This document shows positions 38,460-50,674 of a DNA stretch of 64,000 bases, piece after piece. The position numbers and the translations under genes are program-made. Numbering within the stretch: position 1 is the stretch's first letter; each line of letters starts with the position of its first letter. Source of the stretch: Mactra quadrangularis (taxonomy: Eukaryota; Mollusca; Bivalvia; Venerida; Mactridae); assembly GCA_025267735.1 (NCBI GenBank), contig CM046307.1, positions 37,005,231 through 37,069,230 on the forward strand, in the 5' to 3' direction. Under the pieces are notes generated by a model. The model did not search any database. It was given only the letters and a program-made list of their open reading frames with translations, and had not been told where the DNA came from.

Positions 38460-40226
38460 CTGAAATTAAATCAAAATGACAGGATAATAATTAACATTCA
38501 AAACCTAAACATGTTGGTTTAATGTTCTTGCATGCCTGTTTATAGCGCGAATCATTGTGACGTCCATGAAGTCGTGAAAATAACGACAACGTCGCTAACG
38601 TTACCAGAAAAACAAACAAGAAGCATAAAGGTATCTGCCTGCCAACTTTTATCATAATCGGTAAACATGATATTTTTTCGTCCGAGTAAGGTACCGACCC
38701 ACCTTAAATCCTGATAACTTTATTTATAAACATGAAAATCGTATTCACTTACTGACAGAGTTATATAAGATTTGGTTATGCATAATGGCACAATACTTTC
38801 TGAAAGAAAATTAATTTGAAGGAACAAAGAATTGTTTACTAACGTCTACATCCGTATAAAAGAAACTAGCACAGTGTCGTGATTTAACTCAAACCAACTC
38901 ACGTATGCTAACAGAGGAACCGAAATCGAGCATGAAAAAAAAAATAAACTCATTTCTCAGTTTAATTCTTAAGAGACTATATTGCATGAGAATATATTGA
39001 AATAATTAGTTTTAGAAAAACATAGAAAATACATTGATAAATCAGGCAAATGTTTAAAGCAGCAGTCACTGATTTTACTTATTGCAGTATGTAAGTTCAT
39101 TATTTTGATAATAAAAAACCTTTGTGAGTATAAAGTAATTGACATCAAAACTTCATTTATAGATTAACTTATTTAAATAGAAATAATAGACAAATTTATG
39201 ATCTATCCTAGTGTACGTAGTTCCGACGCACCTAAGAAACTATGACTGTATACCGTTACAAAATAAGGCTTCAACTAACAAATGACCCTAACTATAAATA
39301 TTTTATTCATTTGTCCATCTTTTACAACTTTTATTAATAACTGAAAGCTATCGTAGAAATCAAGAAATAAAAATAAGTCAAGTGGAGATTTCCAATATGG
39401 CTGACATGAGAGTGCAGAGAAACGACGCATTTGATTGGTTTCTATTTTTAATCATACCAAAACGAAAGTACACTACCTGTCACGTGACTTTCTTAAAATA
39501 GCGAGAAATAAGGGATGCCAATCTGTCTGTCATATTTATTATTTTTGAGAAAACAACATTTTCAAAACTATACTCAGAAAGTAATAAGAAAAACACCATT
39601 TTCAGTATTTCACGGGAAAAGGTATGAAGAGTCCCTCAAAACTCCTGACTCTTCACATTTTGGCGGTAAAAAATCACAATACTGCTTACTATCAGAAATT
39701 CGCGGGAATGACGTCAAAGCGTTACCCAAAATCGAAATCGAGGCCAAAACAAAAATGGCGTCGTAACTAAGATGCGTCGAAATAAAGTACCGGAGGATAG
39801 CAAATGTTATTCCTGCTGGTATTACTAGAAGTCTGAGTAATGATAAGCACTCCTTACATTTTTGTAGATGTTATATTCATGTCACATTAGACTACATTAC
39901 ATTAACCCTTGTGACATTTTTTTTTATTAAAATAACTTTTCTGTTCATAAAATGTCAACTTCATTCATAAGTCAAATCCTATGGGTTGTAAAATGCGTCT
40001 GATATAGATCTGTTTTGATCTTCTTTATACTAATATAATTATACGTTTCTAGGATATCCCTGTAGAAACAGTTGATGACGATATGACATATAAATGTATA
40101 ACAACTGAATATATAATTTTAAAGATAGCGTTATCCAAGGTGATTTGATTTCCAAACCCCTCGGTATGGAATCTGATATTTTAGTGACCATAGGTCATGA
40201 AAGCTAACATTAAGATAGGTAATAAA

Positions 40227-40416
40227 AGTATTTCGTAACATAGGAGTACCGCATATTCGTAACTAAGTTAGCAGGGTGAACATCATTTATTACTCGTATA
40301 ACGTACGTGTGTATAAAACCAAAATACTCCCAGTTGACTATCATGCAGACATCAAATCGTATGTTTATTATTAGTCATATACACCGGTGTTTCCCATACC
40401 GCCCACTGAAATCCAC
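40227..40416. repeat. 190-bp dispersed repeat, copy 1
   Basis: Starts agtatttcgtaacatagg and ends cccactgaaatccac. It matches 43,225-43,414 over its full 190 bases with a single difference (t/c at the tenth base). Outside these limits the flanks do not match. No terminal inverted repeat or obvious target duplication is seen. Confidence 0.95.
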
Positions 40417-40689
40417 CATTAATCTTCATTGTTCGTAGAAGCATTTTAGCAGTTTAGGAAGGGCACGCATTTATTGGTTGAATATTTTCAACATAGTACA
40501 CAACACTCTATTGTCAATAACTTTACTCGATTTTGTTTACAATGAATGTTTTATTAATTGTTATAGGTTGTCTTAATTGACAATTGCTACATTAAATAAA
40601 CATTGACCTTATTCTCTGCTTTATTACATTGTATTATTCTTGTTGACAAAAACCCAACAATTTTAGTTCTCATTAAGGCTAGAACAATT

Positions 40690-41235
40690 CTTATCTTGAA
40701 TGTAACACTTAAAACCACTATAGGAATTTACATTTATTAACAGTATACTTGAAAACTGTTTTACAACCATGCAGTTATCAAAAAAAACCAATATGCATTA
40801 GAGACACAATAAATAGTTTATACCATTCTGCTTTCGAATTTCAGTTCGACAAAGTGTTCATTTCTTCAAGAGGTAAAGTACTTTATAAGAGCACACTATA
40901 TTTATCTATATGCTAAAGTTCAATTTATATCTGATCCTAAATTGTTTTAGAGCCTTATTTTGAAAGTCGGAGTAAGTTTGTTTCTATAATATGACTTCAT
41001 CTTAAACATACTGTAATAAAACCTATTAATTTAAGTATTGACAACCAATTTCTACTTTAGGTTTCGATCTACTTTCACTTTGAAAGGCAATAAATACCAT
41101 AAACATACTTAAGCAATATTTGCTATTTATTTAAGATATCTTGTTCATAAATGGTGTTTGAAATAGATGAATGTCTTATTTTCTTAGCAGTCCAAAAACA
41201 GAGTTACTTTTGATAATGTGGCTTTAATAAGAAAT
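40690..41235. repeat. Large inverted repeat, left arm
   Basis: This segment is homologous to the reverse complement of 46,860-47,420. Shared landmarks in order are atgcattagagacacaata, ccattctgctttc, tataa.atgacttcatct, aaacatactgt, agtattgacaacca, gtttcgatctactttcactt, atcttgttcat, ggtgtttg.aatag and aatgtct. Identity is moderate with many indels, so the pair is old. Confidence 0.9.
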
Positions 41236-41329
41236 CTACAAAACAAATCTATTTTAAACGTTTCCATTCTCACTATCTCAAATCTATTTAGCATTTGCCT
41301 TAAATCATAATTCATCATGCCCGTTTTAG

Positions 41330-42245
41330 CTCACCAAAGCTGGCTCAGGGTGAGCAATTAGGATCGATAAATGCCCGTCGTCCGTCGTCCGTCGTCAGTC
41401 CACACTAACTTCGTTATCACTCTAGCGGTCACATTTTAGCTCCGATTGTCACAAAACTTGTCAGGACGTACGTCCCAGTAATTACTCAGACGAGTTTTAA
41501 ATAGGGGAAATCTGGGATTAAAAACTATGTCACAGTTACTAAAAATAGAAAAATCTTGACCAGGTTGTAATTTTTGTTATTTGAATGTCAAAATTACTAG
41601 GCACATATGTTCACAATGACAAGGTGGTGTGTTACGTACCATACCCAGGCCTGTTGGTTCAAGGTCAATGTCATTGTTACTAACAATATAATTTTTTGTC
41701 TTGTCTAGGCTGTATTTTTTTATTTCTAATTTGATTTCTGATAGTAACTTGGTATAAATGTTAACCATATCAAGATGTTTGGTCACATACAACCCCCAAG
41801 CATGTAGGTCTAAGGTCAAGGTCACTGTTACTAAAAGTAGAATTTTATGGTCTGGGCTGTAACTTAATTATGAATGGAGTGATTTCAAAATAACATTTAA
41901 AAATGTTCACAATGAAAAGACGGTGTTTCACGTACAAAACCCATGCCTGTAGGTCCAAGGTCAAGGTCACTGATACAAAAAAGAGAATTTTCTTTTCCGG
42001 GCTGTCAATTTGTTATTTCGTATTGAATTCTAAAATATCTTAATGAACATGTTCACTATATCAACACGTTGAGTCACATACAACACCAATCCCTGTTGGT
42101 CCAAGGTCAAGGTCACTGTTTCTAAAAATAGAATTTTCTGTCCGGGCTGAAAATTTGTTATTTCTCATTGTTTTTTTAATGATGTGGTAAAAATATTCAC
42201 CATATCAAGACTTTGGGTCGCGTACAAATCCTATGCCTGGATTTT
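41330..42245 (-). mobile_element. Hairpin-ended bivalve-type repeat with 'ccaaggtcaaggtcactg' modules
   Basis: At one end a hairpin GCTCACC...GGTGAGC (41,335-41,360) is followed by triplicated gtcgtccgtc. The body is a series of roughly 130-190 bp modules, each with gttggtccaaggtcaaggtcactgt, taaaaatagaattttc and gggctgtaa, ending near 42,245. No coding capacity. I recognise this module as a common dispersed repeat in bivalves (established knowledge, not searched). Confidence 0.82.
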
Positions 42246-42874
42246 GAAATAACTTTGTAATATACTTTACTTGACAATGTTGATAAATCTTTTTGCTCTA
42301 TTTTTGTATGTTGACCAAGTCTTATGAATTAACAAAGTTGATTTTAAACTAAATGCACTTGAACTCGCTTTATTACATCTCAATGAGATTGCATTTTAAG
42401 TACACATCTAGTAACTTGCTGCGACATTTCCAACAGTTATATTAAGTAGGACAGCTGTCAGTCATTGACGGATGCATAAATTACGTATTGGATTAAAAGC
42501 TTTACTCTAAAGATCTATTTGTTTCTAGTTACAATGAGTAGGGTTTGTTGTCTTACCCCCGCGATAGAACAAAAATGTCACGTGAAAAGTAAACCATAAA
42601 CTAAAACAAAACTAAATTTAACAGACATGAAGAAAATATTCATTCTTCGTATTGTCTAAATTGACAATGAAATAAATGTACAGCGGATGATGCAAATGGA
42701 ATAAGCCACCATCTTTCACCATTATTTCTGTTTTCCTTTATTTTGTAGAGAAACTAAATGTCAACAGACGATACTTACCAAATTAACGATTCTAAATGCA
42801 GAAGAAAAAACAAGAAGAAGACAATTATACCTCACAGCAAGGCATTCAGTTTCTAGAGTAATAAAATATCTTAC

Positions 42875-43003
42875 TTTATGTATATCTGGAATGACTTGTA
42901 TAAGATTTGTATAGACCTCTGCCCTTTGTTGTTGGGTTTCAAGCTGTTCTAAATTATCTAGTCTCTGTAGACAGGAGACAACTGGATCATGGAAATAACG
43001 TAA
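42875..43003 (-). CDS. SCYL2: SCYL2 exon D: linker from kinase lobe to HEAT/ARM region
   Basis: 43 codons (residues 159-201), phase 0/0, acceptor TTTCAG|TTA and donor AAA|GTAAG. The start (L-R-Y-F-H-D-P-V) fits the SCYL2 segment 'LQYFD' after the kinase domain. The rest is a helical stretch ending P-D-I-H-K that corresponds to the 'LPKVLPKLPK' helix opening the HEAT/ARM solenoid. Gln-rich middle (E-T-Q-Q-Q-R). The flanking introns hold repeat elements, including one copy of the 190-bp duplicated repeat. Confidence 0.9.
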
Positions 43004-43224
43004 CTGAAATAAACATTGTAGAATATATTATGTTGTATATAAAACTCTCAAGTTTGAAGTCACTGTAGTTTCTTAGATTGTTAAGCATCTTGTCATCGTA
43101 GAGAAATATATGGGTTAAATATGATGTACTTATTTACTAAGGGTGTGAAATATTGGACATTTTTCCAGATTCATTTATTGCTGAATTCTCAGAAATTAGA
43201 TTATAAACAAAAATATAATATAAG

Positions 43225-43414
43225 AGTATTTCGCAACATAGGAGTACCGCATATTCGTAACTAAGTTAGCAGGGTGAACATCATTTATTACTCGTATAAC
43301 GTACGTGTGTATAAAACCAAAATACTCCCAGTTGACTATCATGCAGACATCAAATCGTATGTTTATTATTAGTCATATACACCGGTGTTTCCCATACCGC
43401 CCACTGAAATCCAC
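43225..43414. repeat. 190-bp dispersed repeat, copy 2
   Basis: Direct-orientation partner of 40,227-40,416, same length, one substitution. It lies in the 725-bp intron between exons C and D, where it occupies about a quarter of the intron. Confidence 0.95.
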
Positions 43415-43728
43415 ATCAGTTATATTGGTACTATAACGTCCGTGAAAGTTCTTCTTCTTGTTTAAACCATAACAAACAGTTTCAATGTGGAATAAACATA
43501 AGTCATTCAAGACAGGTTCAATGTATATGAATTAAAGAACTCCGAAGCGAACAACAAGACACCCCGAACGGCATTGTTTCTGATAGTTTGTGATAAATAC
43601 AAAATCTGAGTTATTGAAATCAAAGGCTGTCCACCGTCAAAGGACGGTTAATAAGTAAACTGACCACCGCAATATGACAAACATACTACGATACTGTTAA
43701 TTCATAATATTAGGAAGAAAGTCTTTAC

Positions 43729-43845
43729 CAATGAAAATAACTGAGCAGTTGGTCTATATCTTGTATCCTTGTTTATCATTTTTTCAACTGGTTCAACCAA
43801 TGACAGAGGCATTTTATGTGCCACATCACCAAATTGTTGTGTTAA
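43729..43845 (-). CDS. SCYL2: SCYL2 exon C: end of kinase-like C-lobe
   Basis: 39 codons (residues 120-158), phase 0/0, acceptor GTTGCAG|TTA and donor TTG|GTAAAG. It contains the subdomain X-XI helices and the conserved R-Y-R-P-T turn (Arg 150), where kinases keep the Arg that pairs with the APE Glu. This matches the V-R-P position in SCYL2. It sits only 822 bp from exon B and 725 bp from exon D, the most compact stretch of the upstream half of the gene. Confidence 0.9.
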
Positions 43846-44667
43846 CTGCAACGTATAGAATTAGATGATGCACATTATGAAAACATGTACTATTTAAGGT
43901 TTTTGGGATAGTACATAATGATAGTAAAAGTAAAAGCATACAAAGTAATCTTGAAATAGATAAGTATGTTACGAAATGCAATTTTGTTTCGACAAACGGT
44001 ACCACATTAACATTAGATATACGACAAAATGTGTATTATCCTTTGGTTGGGAAACTATCCGCCTCGATGATAACCAATGAATCGTCAAAGGCTTCTTTAG
44101 ATGACAATATTATGTAAATATTAGTAATTGAAGCCATCATTATGTAATAGTGGCCAATATTATGTAAATGATGTCAATATTATAAAATTAAGGCCAATAG
44201 CATGTTTTCGGGATACATGCCATATAACATATTTGAAACCAATAAACTTGGGAATTAGTGAAAAATGCATACTAGTATAAATGCAAGTAATACTGTTACA
44301 ATGTATGCAATTCTTGCTCTAAGACATGCATAAATTATCAATAAAAAATATCACAGAATAGAAAAAAGTTGTAACTACTATTGTTTTTCAGTTAATGCAT
44401 AGTTACTTTAATATTAATATCTTTATTTGCATATATATAAATCTAGCGTCTTGAAGAGAATGTTGGCGTGAGCCTCACCTGACTTGGTTATACTCTTTCA
44501 TGATTAAGACTTCGGTCTTGTTGAAAAGAATGTAAGAACTGGCTATATATAAAGTCCATAAAAGCTTCTGTGAGCTGTCCGCTTTAACAGGACCATCGTT
44601 CGTCTGAGTTGATCCGGCTTTGATCCCAATAAAAAATGTTGTTGAATGAAGACAATCTTATACATAC
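43846..44667 (-). other. SCYL2 intron B-C (822 bp)
   Basis: Contains a degenerate run of (g)aca/gccaatattatgtaaat units at 44,103-44,200 and nothing else recognisable. Confidence 0.7.
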
Positions 44668-44883
44668 CTGATCAAGTTGTTTCATGTAAGTTTGTGGATT
44701 GTATTCAGCATTAATTAACGGTTGTCCACCATTATATATACAACATACAGTCATACCAAGAGAGAATATATCACTGATCATACTACATTTCTTATCTGTT
44801 TGTACCTCTGGTGCAATGTAATTGAGATTAGGTTGAGCAAGTTTAGACAGTTTTGTTGACCATGGTTGGCACGAAATTTTGTC
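44668..44883 (-). CDS. SCYL2: SCYL2 exon B: activation segment to C-lobe
   Basis: 72 codons (residues 48-119), phase 0/0, acceptor TTCAG|GAC and donor CAG|GTATG. It carries the APE motif in N-Y-I-A-P-E (residues 68-73), which is well kept, and the subdomain IX S-D-I-F-S-L-G block (84-90) with its structural Asp. The exon ends in K-Q-L-D-Q, which matches the SCYL2 helix before the loop to subdomain X. It is separated from the previous exon by a 9.8-kb intron. The strong match here is the main reason for naming SCYL2 rather than SCYL1 or SCYL3. Confidence 0.92.
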
Positions 44884-46205
44884 CTGAATCGAAAGAACAA
44901 GGGATTTTTTGTATGGTTGACACAATTGGCATAATTGAACTAGTTTAGCGTATACATTCAGCTATTATTTTAGTGATATACGTAAATATCAATTTTTCCA
45001 TATTCATTATTTGTATCAGGGCAATTTAATTGTTTATTTTTGTCATCGAGGAGATCTTTTCTTACCAAACAAAGTAAACTTGTACCTTTTTACAATGAGC
45101 TATTACATTTACCTAGTACGGAGAGAAATGGACTTGTTAAGTAGATCTAAGTATGATATGCCGCGGTTGGGAATGAAACGTTTATCGTCAGCGACTTTAT
45201 TACTGAACATCTACCACTGATGTCCATCTTTTAGATGTTTTGTCAACCAGCCGTTATATTGGTGAATATTTATCACGAGAGACTCCATCAATTTATACAT
45301 TGCAGTAAAAATATACTACCTGGGTCAGCTTTGATACGAGGTAACAAAACCATACTTTGATTTGAAAATAAATTCAATATACACTGTCCTCTGAAAGTTT
45401 TGTTTACACAATCTTAATTTACATTGTACTAAAGGGAATTTCAAAAGCAGTTTATTTTTAATGTTTTTTTTGCTCTTTGAAATCGATTCATATTTTTTGC
45501 ATAAAAAATGTCAAAGCGATCTTAAATTTGGTATTGGTTCATTGACATACATAAGACATAGTTTTGCAGGCTGATGTATAACTGTAGAGCAACCCAATAA
45601 ATAAAATGTACCATTAATTTGAGTACTGAACAAAATGAAGAATTAATAATATGATTCTTCAAACTTAAACATGGAAGTTATAGCAGTTTAAAAAAATGTA
45701 CTGTGGGGGAATTTTGGAAGACAATGTACACGTATTCTTCCATCTTTATTTTATGTTTGAATATACTTAGTTACTAAACTTTATATTCAAGATGCATCTA
45801 TTATAGTTTAATGACACTATCATCTCTTACTAAAAGCACGTAGAGAATGATACACACGTATTATTTAAATCCATAACAAAACCATGTTTTATATTTAACG
45901 CCTTAGACTTTAATGTGTCCCTTAAGAGCAACATTGTCTACATAATGGATCATGTTATGATATAAATTATCATCAAAACTTCCCATCTAACTTCCCATCA
46001 CGTGTAAGAAACATGCAAGTAATGATATTCGCAAAAATACAGAAATCTCAAATCAGAGACAACATTTTTGTCGCAAGAAAAGAATGATTGAGTATTATTA
46101 ATTAAACAGCTGACAGAATGATACATGATGTTTGCCTGTGAATGTCTAGTTAACCATTAATTTGAATATTGTAATACAATACTAGCGGATACTTTCATAG
46201 ACTAG

Positions 46206-46262
46206 ATCTAGGACGGCGCGATATAACATTTTTTATGTTGATGCGCCGTTAAAGACTCTAGT
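46206..46262 (+). mobile_element. SINE tail relic
   Basis: ggacggcgcgatataac, t-rich spacer, tgttgatgcgccgttaaa has the same order of blocks as the 3' end of the SINEs at 26,880 and 63,040. Only the tail remains; body and head are gone. Confidence 0.65.
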
Positions 46263-46859
46263 TCACAGATGTAAATTGGTTTATTTTTTTCTATAATTTC
46301 CAAAGACCGTCCAGTGGCTGTAATTGTGTCAAAAATTAATTCTTATTATTTTACGGCAAACTGCCCTATTTGTTGCAAGAAATATACTAAGTCACAAAAT
46401 GCACTAAAAGTGTCTATACCGTGACATACGGGGCAGATATTTTCTTCATGAAACACTATCATTAATGTGTAGTTGTATACCAATTTGTACTAAAATTGTC
46501 ATTATCAGAACCCTGCTTCCAAAAATGTTTCCATACAATTTGATAGTTTTAGAAAAAATTGATTTTAAAGTTGAAATATGTGAACGAGTACTTTTAAACC
46601 CAAACAAACAAACTAGATCCAAGACGATAACTTTTCTGTTAAACATTAGAAAAGCCAACAATTGTAAGTTGTAATCCTTGTTGCAATTTTGCTTTATATC
46701 TGACAAAAGATGAATTTTCTATATTGACAGTGTTCTGTCATTTGATTTTATTACAACCATCTATCATTGTAAGTGGTGCTAATTATGTGCAGCAGTTCAC
46801 ATATGAACATTAAACACACATATACTATTTACAGCGACTATACTAAAATTTGACTGATT

Positions 46860-47420
46860 TGTGATGGTGTTATTTTTAGTACATTAAAGCCCCATACTCA
46901 ATAGTACATATAACACTGTTTGTTTGAACTGCAATGAAAATAGACATTTATCTATTCCAAACACCTCTGATGAACAAGATTTTGAAATATATGCAAATCT
47001 TGCTGGTGAATGTTTCAGTTATTTATTAAATTTAAAAGTGAAAGTAGATCGAAACCGAGAGTAATATTTGGTTGTCAATACTTGAAACAATAGTTTTGAT
47101 CACAGTATGTTTCAGATGAAGTCATGTTATAGAAAAAACTTTCTCCGCATTACATAATTAAACACTAAAATTATTGCGGAGCAAAAGTATTGAACATTAG
47201 CCAATAAATACATACATGTATAGTGAGATCTTATAAAAATACCCTACGTTTTTAAGAAATGGTCTCCTGGTCAAACTAAAAATCAGAAAGCAGAATGGTT
47301 TGAACTGATTATTGTGTCTCTAATGCATGTTGCATTTTGATTACTTCGTGATTGTAAAAGTTTTCAAGGCTACTAATAATGAATATATCTTCATATAGTG
47401 GCTTTATGAATAAACATCAT
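46860..47420. repeat. Large inverted repeat, right arm
   Basis: The inverted partner of 40,690-41,235: aagtgaaagtagatcgaaac, tggttgtcaatact, agatgaagtcat, gcagaatgg, and tattgtgtctctaatgcat appear in reverse order and orientation. The two arms enclose exons B, C and D. Confidence 0.9.
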
Positions 47421-49191
47421 AAATCATGAATGCAAACGAGTGAATTTACGACAAATCAATGATGAATATGTTAAAGGATTTGAATCTTTACCAATGTTAC
47501 AGTAACTCCAGCAAATAGGTGTCAATATCGTATTATTCATTTTGTCATCACGTTACTACATTTGAGTTTGTACATTTACAAGTGCTCCGCGAAGGTATGT
47601 GTCAGTCTATGTTCAATTTTTATATAAAAACTAATGATTTCATACAAGAAATACCTTTAAAAAGATAACAGGCGCTATGCAGGGTTAATATTGTTTGAAT
47701 TATAAGTAGTCATATTCGCTGTTCAGTCATACCGGCAGGCGCGTACCAAGGGCAATGTATAATTATTTAGCTTAGTGAGTCACCCATTATACACAGAGTT
47801 AATAGTCAACAACTACTGTCCATGCTACTCACTTGTTTTATCTCAAATAACCAATGGTATTGTATATTTTATCCATTTCTTTATATCAGAAGATATTTAA
47901 TTGGACAAACAAATGGACAAACAGATAGTGCAGAGCAAATTGTATTGGTTAAAACTATAGGTCAAAAGTTAGCTTAGACAGCTGCGCCAAATTAGATTTA
48001 TGATTGATAAAGTTAGTTGTAACATGTAACATAATTACAAAGATAAAATACACTTGCTTTGATGTTATTTGAATAACCATACCAGCACTTAGTAACTTGA
48101 CGAGTGCTCATTCACAATGACAACCCACTCACTCTGCGAGTATAATTGCTGATGACAGCATCACCAAACACTGTTTTAGATGTCGTAAGATGAAAGATTC
48201 CTAATTGATAAATAAATCCTTTCAGCAGTTTTGGCCATAATAAAAGTTAATGTATCAGTTCAATCTTGAGACAGAATCACATTTTTATCTCACAACTTCA
48301 ATATCTTTAATTTACTCGACATTGTAGTTATTAGAGACATCTTCCTTATAATCACGTACGACTTGTTCATTAAAACCGGGTTTCCATCCTAATTACAGCA
48401 TCTTTGACAATGAAGGATTATAACAAGTTTCGTAGTAAACAACTTCAGAACTAGTCTTGCTATGCTTTCATTCAGTCAAGTTTTCTCAAACCGAAGAGCA
48501 TGACGTTAACTCTATCAATTATTGTACTACTAACCTTATAATCATACTTATGGTGATATTGATTTTTTCTTGCTGAGTAAGGTATTCATGGAAGGTCACA
48601 ATTAGTGGAAGCAAACCGATTACTCATTATCATAGTTACGTATATTTTTTTTCTAACTAAGTGAATGTTTATCGCTACTTGGTTAAATGTGGATCACTAA
48701 AATTACTTAAACATCTAGATAACACCAACGTAAATAACATAATGCTTCTTTTCGATACAATCAAATGATATCAACCAACCTATTCTCTCTTTCACAAGCT
48801 ATCGTGCATTTTATATTATTTATCAAAAGTTACTTTGTATCACACTGTAGGTAGAACTTATCAATGGTGCTGTTCACTAGTAATATCAAAAAATGAATAG
48901 AAAAAGAAAAAATTACCTAAATATAATATTCTAATTAAAACCAACTTGTTTCACCGAGATGGTACCATACAATTATTGTATTTGTAGTAATATATACTTT
49001 AATATTATAAATAGGAAGTTGAATGACTACAAAGTACATGAACGGTACATCGAGAATACAATAGTACGAGTCTATCTTTAGGAAAAATAATAAACTCACT
49101 CTATCATTAATCTTTGAAAAAAAAACCAATTCACCTCCATTATTGTACTAAATTGTAAACAAGAAATGAATGTAATGTGTAAACCACATTA

Positions 49192-49445
49192 AAGCCGGAT
49201 TTAAAACTCTAACGCAAACAAAGAGAAATAACCCATAATAAAGCCAGATAGAGTTGCGGTTCCTTTCTAATTCTGTTTATCACATAGAATGTTACCATTG
49301 TGTGAAGTTTTGTAAAAATCTGACAATAAATGGCAACAGTATATGCTAAATTGAAAACTTTAACGCAATTGTCAACGACACCGGACGCCCACCCGCCCGA
49401 CCAGCCGCCCAGCCGCCCACGCGGCGTGTTTCGGCAAACTTTTTC
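49192..49445. repeat. Dispersed repeat fragment with C-rich run
   Basis: An AT-rich body (aaagccggatttaaaactct...gcaattgtcaacgac) runs into an unusual C-rich stretch of cgcccaccc/gccgcccag steps at 49,382-49,425, then ggcgtgtttcggcaaac. The abrupt composition change marks an inserted repeat or minisatellite seed. Confidence 0.6.
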
Positions 49446-49699
49446 GTTGAAAATTCCTGCTAAAAACTAAATGAACTTAGTACTTAGAAGGAGACATTAG
49501 TTTATGCCGACTGACTAGGAGACATTTACAATGACTGCAAGGGTGAAATATGATTTAATTATAGCCAAACACCGGCGTTTCTTATTGTTACAAATAGTTA
49601 TTATGGCAATCTCAGAGACACTTTGTTTCTGAATTAATTCTTGGAGACTTTATTTGGTATGTAAATGATGATTTGTTAGTCCATATTTTACCATTATAG

Positions 49700-49927
49700 T
49701 TGCCTCGTGGGTTTTACTGTCCACCAGAAGTAAGACACATTTGGCTGAGAGATGACATAATGATTCCAACTATGGCCTCAAATGACTTCCACTTAAACGA
49801 GGTTATAGCAACATGTAGCAATCAAGACAGAGACAATATGCAAAGCCTTAAGTCTCAAGCATTTTTGTTGTCTGACTTGAGAGAGGATGTTCGACGTATT
49901 CTTGCTCTCGCTAGATGGTGTCCTTAA
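49700..49927 (+). CDS. Unassigned small exon-like open frame (75 aa)
   Basis: The frame opens directly after TTTTACCATTATAG, which could be a splice acceptor, and runs P-R-G-F-Y-C-P-P-E-V-R-H-I-W to a stop after R-W-C-P. Composition and codon mix look more protein-like than the surrounding intron. No upstream exon or family was recognised. It may be the last exon of a nested plus-strand gene, a retroposed fragment, or chance. Confidence 0.25.
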   Translation: MPRGFYCPPEVRHIWLRDDIMIPTMASNDFHLNEVIATCSNQDRDNMQSLKSQAFLLSDLREDVRRILALARWCP

Positions 49928-50674
49928 CCGGTAATTATGATTATTTTTGACATTTTAGCGACTTTTCACAGTTATGTAGATTTTATAAAAAAAAAACAGT
50001 TGGTGCCATTACTGATAATCAATCAGCATAATTAATCTCTTATTTGCAATGATCTAGTCTACAACACTCAACTGGGCCGCTGCAAGTGCAAATATGTCAG
50101 CCAATAATAAAATGTCATACAGAAATATAGAATGTTTGATGATCAATGTAGCTTACATGGAAAAGGTATTAATGATGTCGAAGGAAATAATGAAAGAAGT
50201 TAGCGGATACAAATATTGTCTGATTATAGAGGGGAGGTACTAAATCAATCTAACATATAATTTGTTATCATTAAGTTAACCTTGTCTAAGATCATTACTC
50301 TCGGGACCTGGTAGCATATTATCAAAAATCTTACAACAATTTAACATAGCAATATAGAAGGATTTATGACTAAAATCAGTCGTGAGACACTTATTAATAC
50401 GGGCCCCTAAACTTCAATATGTGTCACAGTGACGTATAGTCTATATATATTATATACAATGTCAGTTTGCTCATCAAATACAACAGAATTCATATTGCTT
50501 TCACTAAACCTTGAAAGTTCTTAAAAAGTACAGGAAAAACAGTAGGAACAACGTCTGTACACAATACACCTTGCCCCATCAAGTTCTTTTAAAAACAAAC
50601 AGCAACACGTTATCTTCATAAAATACTTCAACCCTCAATTTTACTCGACTATGATTCATGCAAAAGCACAAATG

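Larger units (their letters stand above)
38460..42874 (-). other. SCYL2 intron D-E (4.4 kb)
   Basis: Contains a 190-bp duplicated repeat, one arm of a large inverted repeat and the tandem 'ggtcaaggtcactg' module. The stretch 39,390-39,780 is richer in G+C and carries TTTGGCGG, TTCGCGGGAA and TGACGTCA, but no gene can be supported there. Confidence 0.7.
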
